Shown here: piece by piece, positions 23,656 to 36,904 of the stretch | How the letters are laid out: the number at the start of each line of letters is the position of its first letter | Numbering within the stretch: the first letter of the stretch is position 1 | Assembly (NCBI GenBank): GCA_018907035.1 | Contig: JACCIC010000038.1 | Span: 516,001-580,000 of the forward strand | DNA length: 64,000 nucleotides | Reading direction: 5' to 3' | Origin: Sycobia sp. Sy_11 | Lineage: Eukaryota > Arthropoda > Insecta > Hymenoptera > Epichrysomallidae | Made by a program: the position numbers and the translations under genes | Notes under the pieces: generated by a model | What the model was told of the DNA's origin: nothing | The model's database searches: none | The model's input: only the letters and a program-made list of their open reading frames with translations

Positions 23656-24814
23656 CCAGTGTATGATCATTTAATATCTATTATTCGTCTGTAGATTCTT
23701 CTCTTGTTAACACTTTTAGAAAAATCAGCTAGATACGTCACTTATTCGGGATATACAAATAATATGAAAATGATCTCCACTATTTCTAACTGATCTCATT
23801 ACTTTTTTACACTGTGCTTTTGTTATATAATGAAAATAAACTTTGATACTTAGAAATGATTTCATTGCTTTATTATTTCATTACTTTACCATTTCGTTAA
23901 AACTAATTAATTATTAATATTTTTCGGAATTTTAGATATATTTTGAGTAAACTATACATACTCTTATTTATAGAGATACATATAAAATGAACTTAACCAT
24001 TTCTTTTAAGCTGTAATTTTGTTATATATTTGATTTCTTGATTTCATATTTCGGAATATTTAAAAAAAATATTTTACATAAATAGGGTAGGGTAGGGGTA
24101 GTCAGCTTGTCCTTTACTAACATAGAATATTGTTTTTATTATTTTTATTTTATTATTAATTTTATTTTTATTGTTAATTTTTAATTTTAATATAATTTAT
24201 TGTAATAATAATAAGTTCTAGTTGAGATTCTTCGGGTGACTATAAACAAAGATAATCTGACTGTCATTCTTTTAGTTAATCTATTATACTAGAAAGACTG
24301 TAAGACCAATAAAAATATTTATTGATTTAATTCAGAACAGTCAGCATAAGTACTATTTTTAATTTTATTTTATATATTGTAACATGTATAGGTTAGTTCA
24401 CCCTATACATGTTGCTTATTTGAACAAATAGGAAAACAGGGAGAGAAAAAGGGAAAGAGAGAGAGAGAGAGAGAGAGAGAAGGAGAATAAAAATTATTAT
24501 AATATAGTTAGTTAATCTAATAGATACCTTGGTAATAGTCAAGTATAAAATCTTCTTTAAAATTAGCGTGTGGCCATTCTTGTACAAAAAATATTAAATC
24601 GTTGAAACTGGTTTTATTCGAGATACAATAAAAGTGTTTATAAGGAAGATTCTTGCCGAGTAAAGAGAAGGGTGTAATAAACCGGCCGGTATTCTAAGCA
24701 CCAAGCTTTCGCCAGATACATCGTTGGGTTGTTTTGTTTCCAGCGTCGAATAAAAAAAAGGTTGGTGAATTTTTCCATACTTATTGTATTTTCGGATTTC
24801 AGTACAGTGTTATT
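23656..24814. other. AT-rich noncoding DNA
   Basis: Contains (GA)n at 24,457-24,482. No gene was seen. At about 24,815 the sequence becomes a Gypsy RT on the minus strand. Confidence 0.55.
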
Positions 24815-26060
24815 TACAGGCTTGATCTTGTCTGGATCAGTCCTCAGGCCGTCTTTGTCAACGATCTACCCCAGGTATTTTACTGCTGGACAGCAAAATT
24901 CAGACTTTTCTGCGTTGATCTGCAGGCCGACCTCATTAAGGCGGTTTAGCACTGCCTTCACTCTATATAGATTCAAAGGTATTGGTCGCGACGATAATGT
25001 CATACATATAGACGAATACAGATGGCTGCCACTGAGGCCTGAAGACAAGATCCATGCCTCGCTGGAAACTTGCTGGAGCGTTTGTCAATCCGTAGGATAT
25101 CCTGGTGTATTGGAATAGTCCCTTTTGTGGTACTGCGAAGGCAATGATCTCTTTGCTTTCCTGGTCTAGCGGTATCTCGAAGTGGGTACGCGTCCTTCCT
25201 TGTGATTTGGTTAACTGCTCTATAGTCGATGCAGAACCTTATTTTCCCATCCTTTTTCGGAACGATAACCGGACAGCTGTTCCATGAACTCTCGGATGGC
25301 TCAAAGATCCCTTCTGATAAAAGCCTATCAATTTCGGCGTGTGCCTGTTTCAGCAAGCTGTGCGGTATGCGTCTTACTCTTTGTTTTATGGGACGGTGCC
25401 CTTGGACCTCTATGTGGTGTGAAGCCACGTTAGCTAGTTTAAGCTTCTTATTATCTCGCGGTAGCAAGTTATGTAAGAGATCCTCCAACATTCTTTTTTC
25501 TTCTTGTCTCAGTTTTGCCACGCCATCTACTGCAGCCAAAGCCGTGAGGTGTTATGGGTGCCTTGTGCCCATATTCGCGAACGTGCAAATAATCTTTCTG
25601 GGCGTATGCCACGTGGCATCTCTAAAGTTGATGGTCATGCCTAGTTTCACTGGGACATCCATCCCTAGGATAATGTCATAAGTTAGTGTGTTTGACACCT
25701 TGAATCTGATTGATATCACCTGCCCGTCAATTTTTAATCTTAAATCTATCTCTCCATTGTTCGGGGTTAATTGGCCATCCGGCATTTGAATGTATGAAAT
25801 TATTGATAAAATGGCCGATTTTACCAGTTTCGCTGGGCGTGGCATAATATAATATTTTATGGCCTCTGGATCAATTAATGCCGGAAAGGTTTTACCCGAA
25901 ACCTCGACGTTGAGGAAGAAACGATTTTCCTCAACTTGGACTGTGGCCGTTGGTTCTGTGTCCAATATGACAGTAGCGATTGTGGGCTTAGGTTTCATAT
26001 CAATCTTGGCGGAAGATGTGCCACATCAGTTGCATTTTGGAGTCATTTCGTACGACTCTA
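24815..26060 (-). pseudogene. pol: Protease and partial RT of copy 3 (broken)
   Basis: On the minus strand the protease (25,998-25,552) shows EENRFFLNVEV, then FPALIDPEA at the active-site position (Gly replaced by Glu), MQMPDG and ILGMDVP. RT begins near 25,539 with VQGHRPIKQR, SSWNSCPVIVPKKDGKIRFC and DYRAVNQITRKDAYPL. The palm region is scrambled by frameshifts at 25,100-25,180. ICMTLSSRP stands where the YMDD box is expected, with the frame lost around it, and then VKAVLNRLNEVGLQINAEKS is found before the truncation at about 24,815. Confidence 0.82.
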
Positions 26061-26099
26061 CAGGATGGACTCCACAATCCTGCCCCTTTACGCGTTTCC

Positions 26100-27660
26100 C
26101 GAACGATAGTCGGTTAGCTCTCTGTGTGGGCTCTTGTTTCTCCGTACGTTATTGTCTCCGCAATTTCGGTAATGTTCTTTTCGATTTTCTGGATATCGGT
26201 CCGCCCAGTGTCCTGTCTTTCTGCACGACCAACATGTCGTGTCAAGTCGTTCGTAACTTCTGTCTCGGGAGTCTTCTCGATAAGTTCTATACCGAGAGTC
26301 TTCGTGTCTTGGGGTTTCACGGGACTGATGACGGGGAGCGTCACGGTTGCCACTGGTGCGTTAGGGGTCAGCGCGTCACGGGCGTTCGTTCGACCTATAT
26401 CGCTGGTCGTTTCGTTTTTCCGCACTGCGGTAAGGTGATTCAGCACGTGCCGGGCTAGGCGAGTAACGTCTCTCGTGCCTGCGGTTGTTATCGCGTGACG
26501 GCGTGCTTCGGTATGGGGTTAGTGAAGGGAAGCGATTTCAGGAATCTGGTGGTCGTCTCGGCGACTCAGGCCTTCTCGGAGAGGGACTATGTTGTCTTGG
26601 ACTCTGCTCTCGTTTGTCGTGTGAGCTCGACGATCTTTCCGAGTGTTGCGCCGTTATCGTGGTTGCCGGTTCTACTATTGTTACCTATTTAGGCGCAGTC
26701 TTGTCGTTGTTATCATTATCAAGTGTGGCGAGCCTTGATTTCCGGCTTCCGCATGCAGAAGTGGGGCACGCTGCTGTGTTCACCATACAGCTGTCAGCTG
26801 TTGGTGGCTCCTTATAACGACGCTTCAGCCCCCTCTTCAGTTCGATCTGTTGTCCGATCGAGTGGAGCTCGTCTATTGATTGAAAATCTCGTCTATCAAT
26901 CTTGTCGATGTACTCCGGATGCAGATTTCGGTATATCCGGTTTAATTGGCTTTCGACTGAGGGCAGAGGGGACATCTTATCTATTAGTACCCACGTGCCT
27001 CTCAGGTATGATCCAATAGATTCGCTGGATCCTTGTGTTCTTTCTCTTAGTTCCTCCTCTAGCCTCAGTTCGTAGTCAACCGACCTGAACTGTCGCCTCA
27101 GAGCCGACTTTAGGTCGCTCATATTTCGCCAAGTCTTGAATATTGGCCTTGCCCAGATTCTTGCTGACCCGTTCAGTATGCCCGGTATTAATTTTAAAAT
27201 GTCTGAGGCTGGCATGTCGAGGCTCTCCATAGTTTCTTCTAATCTTTCTATGAATTCCTCGACATATTCTTGAGGAGTTCCGGAGAACTGCACTTTCCAC
27301 TGACGCAACAGTTGCCCAGCTCTAGTTTCCTTCAAGTACGTATTTTCGAAGGACCTGTTGCGCGTGTCAGGATGTGTGTGTGCAGTGGGTGGCAGCTGTG
27401 CTGCGTGTGGTGGCGTAGCTGCCGGTACGTTTTGCGTGTTGGCGTTAGCCATGGCTGCATAGTACTGCTGTACCGCAGCGGGAAAATAATCCATGCCTGG
27501 CAAGTGTATGTTGCCTCCTACGGCCGTACTATGTGCGGGGGAGGTAGGCCATTATCCTCCTGGATACCCTGGCCATGGCATGGTTCCGGGGAACGCCGGC
27601 CAAATGGGCATGGCTGTGGCAGCATTGCCAGCCGCATCTTCAGATGTATCCACGTTGATG
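26100..27660 (-). pseudogene. gag: gag of copy 3 with terminal zinc knuckle (broken)
   Basis: The capsid-like domain is open from 27,503 to 26,685 and shows GQLLRQW, EEFIERLEE, LIPGILNGSARIW and IGSYLRG, very close to copies 1 and 2. Unlike them, it continues about 600 bp further with an Arg/Ser-rich stretch (26,640-26,240, several frames and stops) and a zinc knuckle at 26,234-26,193 that reads CWSCRKTGHWADRY, that is CX2CX4HX4 with the last Cys changed to Tyr. A possible second partial motif, HYRNCGDN, follows. So this relative has its nucleocapsid motif at the usual C-terminal place in Gag. Confidence 0.82.
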
Positions 27661-27664
27661 TAGT

Positions 27665-30066
27665 AATAGTTAAATAAAAAAAATTTTTAAATCTCACAAA
27701 AAAGTAAAAAGAAAATTAAATAAGTGATAAACTTCCTCTTTTAACTTATTCCGTATTTTTAGTTTGAAGTATTAATGACTAGTGATGATTCCTCTTGTTG
27801 TTGAATATATTTTGATAAATAGTAAAAATAAATTCTTAAGTTACTTTAATTTAAATGAATAAAATCTGTTTCCAAGCTGAAAATATTACTATGTGCTTAC
27901 AAAAAATTATAGTTAAAATTCTTTCTTATCCAAATTTGTTTATTGTTAATTATTTAAGTAATTTATTATTTAGTTTATCTATTCTATTATTTACTATGAG
28001 TTGTTAAAATAATTTATTGTTCAATTCGTTATTTAAAATTATTTGTTATTTATTTATTACAATAATTTATTATTTAAATTATTGTTTAAAATTATTTATT
28101 ATTATACGTTATTATAAAGAATTTATTTATTAAGTTTTCTTAATTAATTGGACATATGCGTTGCACTGTAGATTTATGTATATATTTAGTCTTCTTATAT
28201 GATGCAGTTATCCTGTATTAGGTTATGCTTATTTATCAATTAAGAGGAAATTAGATCCTTATTTTTATTTTATTAGTTTGTTTTAGTTGACTCCTATTAG
28301 TTAAACATAAGTTAACTAAAGCGTGTCTTTTACTATTAATAACTCCATTTATTCACTTATATTATGTTTAGTTGTAATAATGTGAAAGTAAAAGGACTGA
28401 TACACACAAGAAAAACAAGAGGAAATTTTTTTTTTCACTGATCTGATATTAATTAATTAAAATTAATTATATCGACAACACTTATAATAGTTTCAGTTGT
28501 AATACTTGTTTCTGTTTTGTATTAATCAACCATAATTAATAAGTGGAATTGTTTAATGAAGTAGTTAATTGTACTATTATTTAATAAAGTTTTCAAATCC
28601 TTAATTTTTGAAGTGATTTGCTATAATTAACTTAGTAAAATCATTTAAACACACGATATTCTGTTTCAGAATTATTATATTATTTAATATGTTTATTTAA
28701 TAATGTGTTTTCCAATGGTTCAGTAAAATACTTCAATCGGTGAAAATTCCTCCTGAGATACACATCTATACTTTAAATGCTTATATTTTCCTTTACTTAC
28801 GCAGTAACATGCATTAATTCTGAGAAAAGCGGCAAGGTTGAGGGAAATCAGGTGTGTGTGTGCACACAAAAGTTTGTAGCAGACCGATAGAGGAAAATAT
28901 AGAGCAAACAGTCAGGAGAAAATAAATGTTTTCAGAAAAATCAGAAATATAATGAAATAAATATCAAAAGATTTTCATATATATAGAATAAAGTCAATGA
29001 TTTGTGTAAAGTACGTGGAGCATGTACTATTTTATGAAATTTACTACAAGATTGCTATTAATTTTTCATTTACACATATCTTTTTGCGAATATTCAATGC
29101 ATATTATATATGTGTGCTAATAGTTGATTAAAGTGGAAAAATATTGAATAAAATAACGTATAAACTTGCTCCACGTATTTTGCTATACTATTATGACATG
29201 TAAAATGAAATATTATAATTGAATAAAATAAAAATAGGCTATTTTATATATAAATGAGAGAAAGAATAAATTATAAATATTATTTCATATCAAATATGAA
29301 TCAGTGGAAAAGCGCATAAATATATTTAACAATATTATTAAGCTGGCTTAACAGCTATATTAATTTCTTGTTTACACAATTTCATAATTCTTAGAAATTT
29401 TAAAATTTACCTATTAAGTTCATAATATGTAAACTCGTAATTACATTTTCTATTATATATGTGAAATACACAATCAATTAAATAGAGTTAGTCAAGGTGA
29501 CTATACTGTTATTGATATTATATGTATTTATGTTAGTAATATTATTAAACTATTATTATTTCCACCGACTAATATTATTATTTTGAAACATTTTTCAAGT
29601 ACATAAATATTAAATAAATCTTTTTTGTGGTGCTTGCTTATAGTAGTCTTTATATTTCACACTTATAAGTGTAAATATTGAGAGACACAGTGTCCACGAA
29701 AGGGGGGAAAAGGGGAAAGAAAGTATGACCTTTACTAATTATTAATTCTGTCTACAGAAATAATTACACATGAACTGAACTTGAAAGGAACAGAAAGAGA
29801 AAAAAAATTTTACAGCTTTTCATTATTGAAACACATAAGGAGACTGTTCTTTCTTTTGAAAAACAATTATAATAATAATGTAAATTATCTATTGCTCTAT
29901 TTATCTGTAATTTATTTAGGGGGAATAGGGATCACTATAATAAATTATGTACAAGACTTGAAACATTCATTCTAAATTTCAGTAACAGAGAGAGCTATTC
30001 GCTATCTCTCTCTTCACCTGTCAGCTCGCATGGAGTTTTTCGGTGTTCTCGAATTCTTTCCGTCGG
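27665..30066 (-). other. Long AT-rich leader of copy 3
   Basis: Noncoding, between primer-binding site and gag; about 2.4 kb. Like the leaders of copies 1 and 2 it is AT-rich and lacks supportable ORFs. Clear line-up with those leaders was not seen by eye. Confidence 0.55.
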
Positions 30067-30087
30067 GCTCCACGCTATTGGGCGCCA
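30066..30087 (-). promoter_or_regulatory. Primer-binding site of copy 3
   Basis: The minus strand reads TGGCGCCCAA, then TAG, then CGTGGAGCC, three bases after the LTR end. It matches the site of copy 2 apart from a 3-bp insertion. The first ten bases are complementary to the 3' end of tRNA-Lys(CUU). Confidence 0.75.
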
Positions 30088-30090
30088 CTT

Positions 30091-31020
30091 TATAATCCTC
30101 TTTTGAGGTTATTACTTACCGCGTGGCGGCCTTCGTTCGGTGTATTGCCGAGCACTCAATGCGCGAACAGCAGTATGCTAAAAAAGGGGAGGGGGAGAAT
30201 CAAAGGGGGGAAAGTATTATAGAAAACTCATAGACTCGAGCAATATTATCACAAAGTTTATTATCGATTTACATATGGCGCCATTACATTAATGATATTA
30301 ACTAGAACATTTACAATTGCATCGCGGCCGTACGGGACTCTATCTCGAGCGGGTTCACAAGAATATTATTTATTCGTCTATGCCTCACGGGGCATAGCAC
30401 GGTTTACACGATGCGACGGTAGGCCAAGGGGAACAGGGGAAAAGCGCGGCACGAACACTCCGGGATCGGGAGAAAGCTCAGTAGGCACCACTATTCGATA
30501 TAATACTACAAGGTACTTGCTCGACTTGCCGACAAGGGTCCTCCGGGAAAGGTGGCTGCGGGAGGCGGCGTAAGTCGCCGCTGAGCTGCGGTGTCGGGGC
30601 GACGCTGAAAATGGTGCCGGGATTGGCCGTGCGGCAGCCGTCGTCCGTCGGCCGCTCGTTCTCTCTTTGTTGCTTCTCCGGTACACGCGAGATCTCTCGA
30701 TTCGCGGTCAGGTATCACTTGGATACGGGATACTTCGTACGTCTCTCACGTCGCGATGTCTTCGCAAATATTCGAATACGAACTCCAAGATATTACACAC
30801 GGAGCGGTTCCTGGATTACTTCGCGGTGCCGTGGTGAAACGCGACGTGCGTGTGCGTTGGCAAGCGAGCATCGAATATATGTTTTCTCATCGTTGGTTGA
30901 ACGCCGACTCCCTATAGTATCTTCCTTCTCTGCTATCTACGCGTCGATCGCGCGCGTTTGTTAGTACTTCTATATTCTAACACCCACACGTGCACGTGGC
31001 CGTCGAAAACGACGGTTACA
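30091..31020 (-). repeat. 5' LTR of copy 3
   Basis: About 930 bp, starting TGTAACCGTCG (minus strand) and ending ...GAGGATTATA. GC-rich first part, then AATAAA-type signals near 30,370 and 30,265. The TGTAACC start is shared with the LTR of copy 1. The flank outside is ATATATAATAT. No gene is needed to explain the open frames in this GC-rich stretch. Confidence 0.8.
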
Positions 31021-32189
31021 ATATATATAATATCTATGAGTACATATTTCATAAATTTAATAGAACAAGTAGACAAACAATTAGGTACAAAGGAGACATG
31101 ACGGATATCAATAATTCAAATAAGTTTAGTTATTTCAACTTTCAATTTACATAAAAATTAAAAATTCAAGTGGTACACAAATACCTATAATTTAAAATAC
31201 TATTTTTTAACAAAAAAAATATTCGATAAATTTATTAAAATTGTAAAGCCTCCCAAAAGACAATTAGCTTCATCTCCCCTTGCCCAGAATGGGACACGAG
31301 GGTATGAAGTATTTATATTTATATAATAAGATTTTTATATGTAAAGAAAATAAAAATAAGATAAATAGTACAAACATATTAATTTATTACGTATTAATAA
31401 TTCAACAAATCGTATAATACGTCTGACCTTCTTTACTTTTAATTTCAAAGGGCCATTTAAAATAATTAATAAAAATATGATAATAAATTGACGTTTTGAT
31501 CGGGGCAGTTTGATTGTTTGCAAGTGATAATTTTATATTAGAGATATAATCTGATGTTAATGCAATCAAGATAGCTATTATTTTAGTTCCAATGTGTCTA
31601 ATATGCAAAATAGTGAAAAATTAGAGTTTGAAGAATATATAATTTTTACTTGAAATAAAAAATATAAAATTACCATCTTCTGGGAAAGTAAGCCGACCAG
31701 TATGATTGTGTATTTAAGTTTTTACAAAAAATATTTCTATATTATATATCGTAATATTTTTGGCAGCAATATATGTATAATTTTTGTATTTTTCATATTG
31801 ACTTTACTTAATCTGACATATTTATTTTAAAAATTTACAATGTATGAAATACTCAAAAAACATTTAACCGTACAAGAATATATTTTAAAATCAAATTTTT
31901 ATAATTACCTATTGAATAGATAGCAAGGAAACCATTGAAAAGATACTTATTGAAAACGATAGTAATTTCTACTATATAAGTGCTATTGTCAAATAGTGTT
32001 ATTTCATTAAAATTTATTTTAATATTTGAATCTATAACAGTTTTCTTACAAAAAGTTTCTATAAAAGCTGTTTAATATATAAATTGTAAAAATTATACAA
32101 AGTGCCAATAACAGTATAATGATGTAATATAATAATAATAAATGATGTAATAATGTGTAATATAAGAATAAATTTAAAAATTGTTTTAT
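31021..32189. other. AT-rich noncoding DNA
   Basis: No gene, repeat tract or element ends recognised, apart from an AT-rich target for the LTR on the left and a TA target for mariner A on the right. Confidence 0.55.
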
Positions 32190-32191
32190 TA

Positions 32192-33430
32192 GGTTGTCAA
32201 ATATCTCCCTTCCGCTTTTTTGCTCTTCATTCAATGCTTTATAAAATGTGTTACAGTGGTTGGATTTACTTCAAATATGCGCCGTTTTGTTCGATAATCT
32301 GTTTTCATCTGGACGGTGACTTCATAATATCCCTCTCGTAGAAACCCATCTCCTTATTTGCGAAGAACTCGGACAGCCACTTTTCACAAGCCTCTTTTGA
32401 GTCCAACTTTACACCACCAAGGGCGTTCGACATGGGCAGGAACAGGTGGTAATCACTTGGCCCTATGTTCAGGCTATATAGTGGAAGAGATAAAATTCCC
32501 ATCCGAACTCCCGTAGCTTCTGACGAGTCATCAACGAAGTGTGTGTGGTCTGGCCTGGTGGAACATTACACCCTTTCTGTAGGCCAATTGTGGATGCTTC
32601 TGTTCGATAGCCTGCTTCAAGCGGTCCAGTTGCTCACAGTAGATGATAGAGTTAAGCGTCTGGCCATAAGGGAGCAGCTCAAAGTGGGTAATTCCCTTCC
32701 AATCCCACCAAAAACACATCAAAACCTTCCTGGCCGTCAATCCCTGCTTGGCCACTGTTTGAGACGGTCCACTGGACTTGTACCATGACCGTTTTTGCTT
32801 GATATTGTCGGATGTGATCCAATTTTCGTCGCCAATCATCATTCGCTTCAAAAATGGATCGAGTTCATTCCGTTTCAGCAGCACATCGCAGGCGTTGATT
32901 CGGTCCAGAAGGTTTTTTTTGCGTCAAATCATGTACCCAGCCTTCTGTAGATGGTTTAAAATGGTTTGGTGACTAACTCTCATCTCCTGGGCGATGTCAC
33001 GAGATGCCACATTCCAGTTTAACTCGATAAATTCCATGATTTGATCGGTATTCGTCGTCACAGGTCTTCCGCCGGCTGGCTTAACCATGGTGTCTTTTTC
33101 ACCGGCTATAAATCGTCGAAACCATTCCTCTGCGGTTTGAAATGGTAGCGTACCATCCCATTAATCTCACGAAACATTTCTCTAGCTGATTTGCCTTTGA
33201 CGAAGGAAAACTTTAAAATAGCGCAAATTTCGGCGTTAGTGAACTCAATGTTTACACGTCTATAACTTTTGAACGCAATATTCAAACTAATTATGCATAG
33301 CGTCGTTTTGTAGGTTATGTCAAGACCTTTCAAATGATGTATAGTATTGCCAGATACGAGCTCTGTAGCGCTTTGTACATAGCAGCGAAATTCATAAGAC
33401 AAAAAGACGGAAGGGAGATATTTGAGAACC
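32192..33430 (-). mobile_element. Mariner A (Tc1/mariner DNA transposon)
   Basis: About 1.24 kb with terminal inverted repeats GGTTGTCAAATATCTCCC (left) and GGTTCTCAAATATCTCCC (right, read inward), one mismatch in the first 23 bases, flanked by TA on both sides (32,190-32,191 and 33,431-33,432). A deleted relative with the same ends is at 50,985-51,878. Confidence 0.92.
32300..33255 (-). pseudogene. Mariner A transposase (broken, catalytic Asp lost)
   Basis: DD34D transposase that would cut and paste the element. Minus-strand pieces in order: the N-terminal helix-turn-helix part with FTNAEICAILKF (about 33,250) and DIAQEMRVSHQTILNHL (about 33,000); a stop near 32,925; the catalytic region with GDENWITSDN (first Asp, about 32,835) and WWDWKGITHFELLPYGQT; then FHQARPHT near 32,545, where the relative at 51,510 has QQDNARSYT. 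Six bases encoding the second catalytic Asp and its neighbour are missing. The C-terminal third has several stops and one frameshift. Confidence 0.88.
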
Positions 33431-34731
33431 TAATCTTTATTTCTATTTCTAATATATATTTTTATTTTTATTATATATATATATATTTATTTGACAATCT
33501 AATATATAAATAACTATATATTTAAATATTTATAATATAATATATTAATTTACGAGCTGTATTTACATGAATTAAAAATTATATATTCTTTTCACACTAC
33601 TTTTTCTTATCCGTTTTGTCTAATAGGGGTTCATATCGAAGTAACAACTCAAGTGCATCAATTGCACTTTGTGAACACTCAAAACTGTAATTTCCTTCTA
33701 AAATTATGAGTTTTTAAAATTGTAGTGAAAAGACTATCATGCAAAAAAATAAACATGTTTGAAATTTTGAGAATTTCTTATGAGCTTTAGGTGTCATAAG
33801 AAACGATTTATTTAATACAAATTTTTTAAGATGTATATAAATATTAAATCTGCGTAGGTAATACCATTTTTACCTTCATAAATATTATGTATACTTTAGA
33901 TTAGGAAAAGAACAATTACTTTCCTATTATATTTTCATATATATTTATTAGCTCAAGCTCGTACATCTCGCACCTCTCTGTAATCTCAAATTTCCGTATT
34001 ACATTACTATCTTTGTGATATGTTTGCATATATGTATGAATGTAGATATGTATGTATGTACGTATGTATGTATTTATGCGCATATATATATATATATTGA
34101 CTGCATCAAGTTTCATAATTCTTTATTTGATATTTTCTTCAGCGCCACCTATTGAAAAAATCAGATATTAAAGTTCTCACTTTTTTATCTACAGAATTGA
34201 CAACTTGCATTATAACCGTAATAAAATCGTAGGGTTCGTTTTACTCCCTCAACTCTGTGAATAGAAAGATGAAACAAAGTTCAATCGATTCATTATTCAA
34301 TTCTAGATACGGGATGATCCACATTTGATCTGTACTATAAAAATCTGTACTATATACGTATAAAATTTATAATATTTATTGTGATTTGATGTTACTGCTA
34401 AGCGGCGATGTCTATAGTGCAGACGACATTTAGATACAAATTTTCTTATTTTTTAAAACTAACTTTGAAAAATATTATTAAAGCAGTAAGGGACATCTCG
34501 GTTGCAGAATTTTTAAAAGATTCTACGATTTACAAATTTTCATTTCCGTTTGAATAGTTCATTATGGTGCTGGGATCGCGGTATGGATCACTCTTAAAAG
34601 GAGGAGTTTTTGTTTCTTGCGGCAGAATCTTTACAGAAAAATTTACGTCTTTGAAAAATGCCGACTCTTAACGCAGAGTTCTTGGTTTTAAATATTTTTT
34701 CGACTTTAAAGCAGAACAGCGCTAGCAATAC

Positions 34732-34862
<131 letters not shown>

Positions 34863-35599
34863 AATCCGATAGAGTCCAATAGGAAACAATTTCTAATAAA
34901 AAAGTAAGTAAATAAATTATAAAATTATAAATCTTCTTTTTCTCCTTAGTAGACTGACCCTTTCTATCAGGATCCAATATTCTCCTTAGGGAAATAATAA
35001 CACCTTTGCACAAATTTTGTTTATTTTTTTCAGAGGCAAGTCAAGTAATTAATAGTGGCTTAAATATGGCTTGCGGTGTAAGAAATCGTTTCTTTGCACC
35101 ATTTGGAGTAAGCAGACGATTCCTAAGTATACGACACTGCCTTGCCGAGTCCTAGGGAAAAACCTAGGATCTCGATAAATTTTCACAAGAAAAATCAGTG
35201 ATTTTTTCCTGGTTATTAGGAGAAATTCTAAGCCGAATCTGATAAAATTGATTGGGGGTGTGGCGAATGATTCCGACGCCACAATACATTTTTTAGTTAG
35301 AAATAGTTGAAAGATAAAAGTTATCGAATTAGGAACGCTTTCAATTAATTTTGTTTCTGAAAAGGTGTGCATTAGTGAGAAGTGCAGGATTTTTTGGGAT
35401 ATAATCATAAATATCATAGCATTAATAACAGATACGAATATTTATTTATTTTTATAATTTTCAATTAATAAATAAATTAATCACGTTTAGTTTCTCTGGG
35501 GATTTTCTTCTATTTGTTGATTATAACAAGCATGTACAAGTAACAAAAAATGTCATATAAATAAGTCTATACTAAAAAAAATTTTTATAGATTTAAATA

Positions 35600-35790
35600 A
35601 ATGTTTTATTCCTATAACATTATTTAATCATTTATTCAAAATAAGTAATTTATATATTTAAAATACTAAAATGTTTATTTAAATACAGTAAACATTTTTT
35701 TGATATATGAGAACTGAGAATTTCAACAAAATATAAAATTTAACTGTAGTATCTTAACTTATTAAGCCGTGATTTTCGTAATTCAACGAT
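35600..35790 (+). repeat. Interspersed AT-rich repeat, member 2
   Basis: Reverse complement of 11,400-11,640; see that entry. Unidentified family. Confidence 0.55.
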
Positions 35791-36904
35791 GTAAATGTAC
35801 ACTATATATTGTATTGGAATAAATACTAACTATATTTACATACTTTTCCATCATTTTTATTCTATTATATATATTATGTAATCTATTTGTATTGTACGAA
35901 ACGCAATGGAAGTGAATGTTCAACGCAAACTTTTGTCTCTATTGTTTCTTTTAGAGAAAAATTTCATGGAAAATCAGTGTTATATTTTGATCTGAACTAT
36001 AATTTTTTATTCAATTTGTTTCAAAACCTTTTCTGTTATCAGTTTCAGTCAAACAGTTCTGTATTCAATTATACATATTAAATCATATATAATTTAAGAT
36101 TATAAAACGTTTATTATATATTCTTTAAAATTTTATACCATAATTTTCAGAATAAAATAAATTATTGCAATTACTCTATAATATACATAAGTCATTCAGA
36201 TAATGTATTTTTAAGAATTTCTTCAATATATAATTTTATTATAAGTGAGGTTATGTCCATAATCATTGTAATATTATAAATAAACAAACAGATCAATGTC
36301 AGAAGATGACTATCCTTAGACCAATCTGTGTGTTAAATCGGAATTACACGAATTATTTAAAATGCGAATAAATAACAATACAGAGTAGATTAAAATAAAT
36401 ATATAATAAATGAAAAGTATGCTGTTTGAATATGAATGAAACTGGGAATAATGTATATGATTTATGAGTTATATTTAATATGTAGTATCGGAGACATGGT
36501 GCATCAACTACGTTAACATTTAATTTTACGTCATGCTCGTATTTTTTGCAAATATGTTTCAGCTCGTGTTATAACTTATAATTATTTAAAATACTTATAC
36601 ATTTCTAATGGATAATACGTATTGTAGCAAATACAAAACTTCAAATACTATTCTATTATAAAACGTTGTAGAATTTAAGTCCTATTTATTTACAAATTTT
36701 ATATGTTTTATAGTTATAATTTAGAAAACATATAACTGTTTAACTTTTTAATTTTTGATTTATATTATTATTTATAGAATATCCTTATAACGTCGTGTAG
36801 TGAAAATGAGCATAAAAAACATTTAAGAACGCTGTTTTCTAGGCTCAAAGAATACAGTATTATTCTTCATCCGTGCAAATGCAGTTTCAGCCTGTCATAA
36901 GTGC

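Larger units (their letters stand above)
24815..31020 (-). mobile_element. Gypsy element related to copies 1 and 2 (copy 3), truncated in RT
   Basis: Minus-strand order: LTR (31,020-30,091), primer-binding site, long AT-rich leader (30,067 to about 27,665), gag, protease, and RT up to the YLG.IVDKDGL region, where the similarity stops at about 24,815. RNase H, integrase, any ORF3 and the other LTR are missing. Protein similarity to copies 1 and 2 is clear in gag, protease and RT, but the LTR and leader differ, so it is a sister family rather than the same family. Confidence 0.85.

Noticed and set aside
30292..30964. Overlapping ORFs in a GC-rich stretch that might suggest a host exon
   Set aside because: The stretch lies inside an LTR with TGTAACC start, PBS at the other end and polyadenylation signals. 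No recognised protein domain.
35049..35417. 122-codon minus-strand ORF
   Set aside because: No domain recognised, AT-rich composition, no neighbour or start context that supports a gene. Cannot be excluded without a database search.
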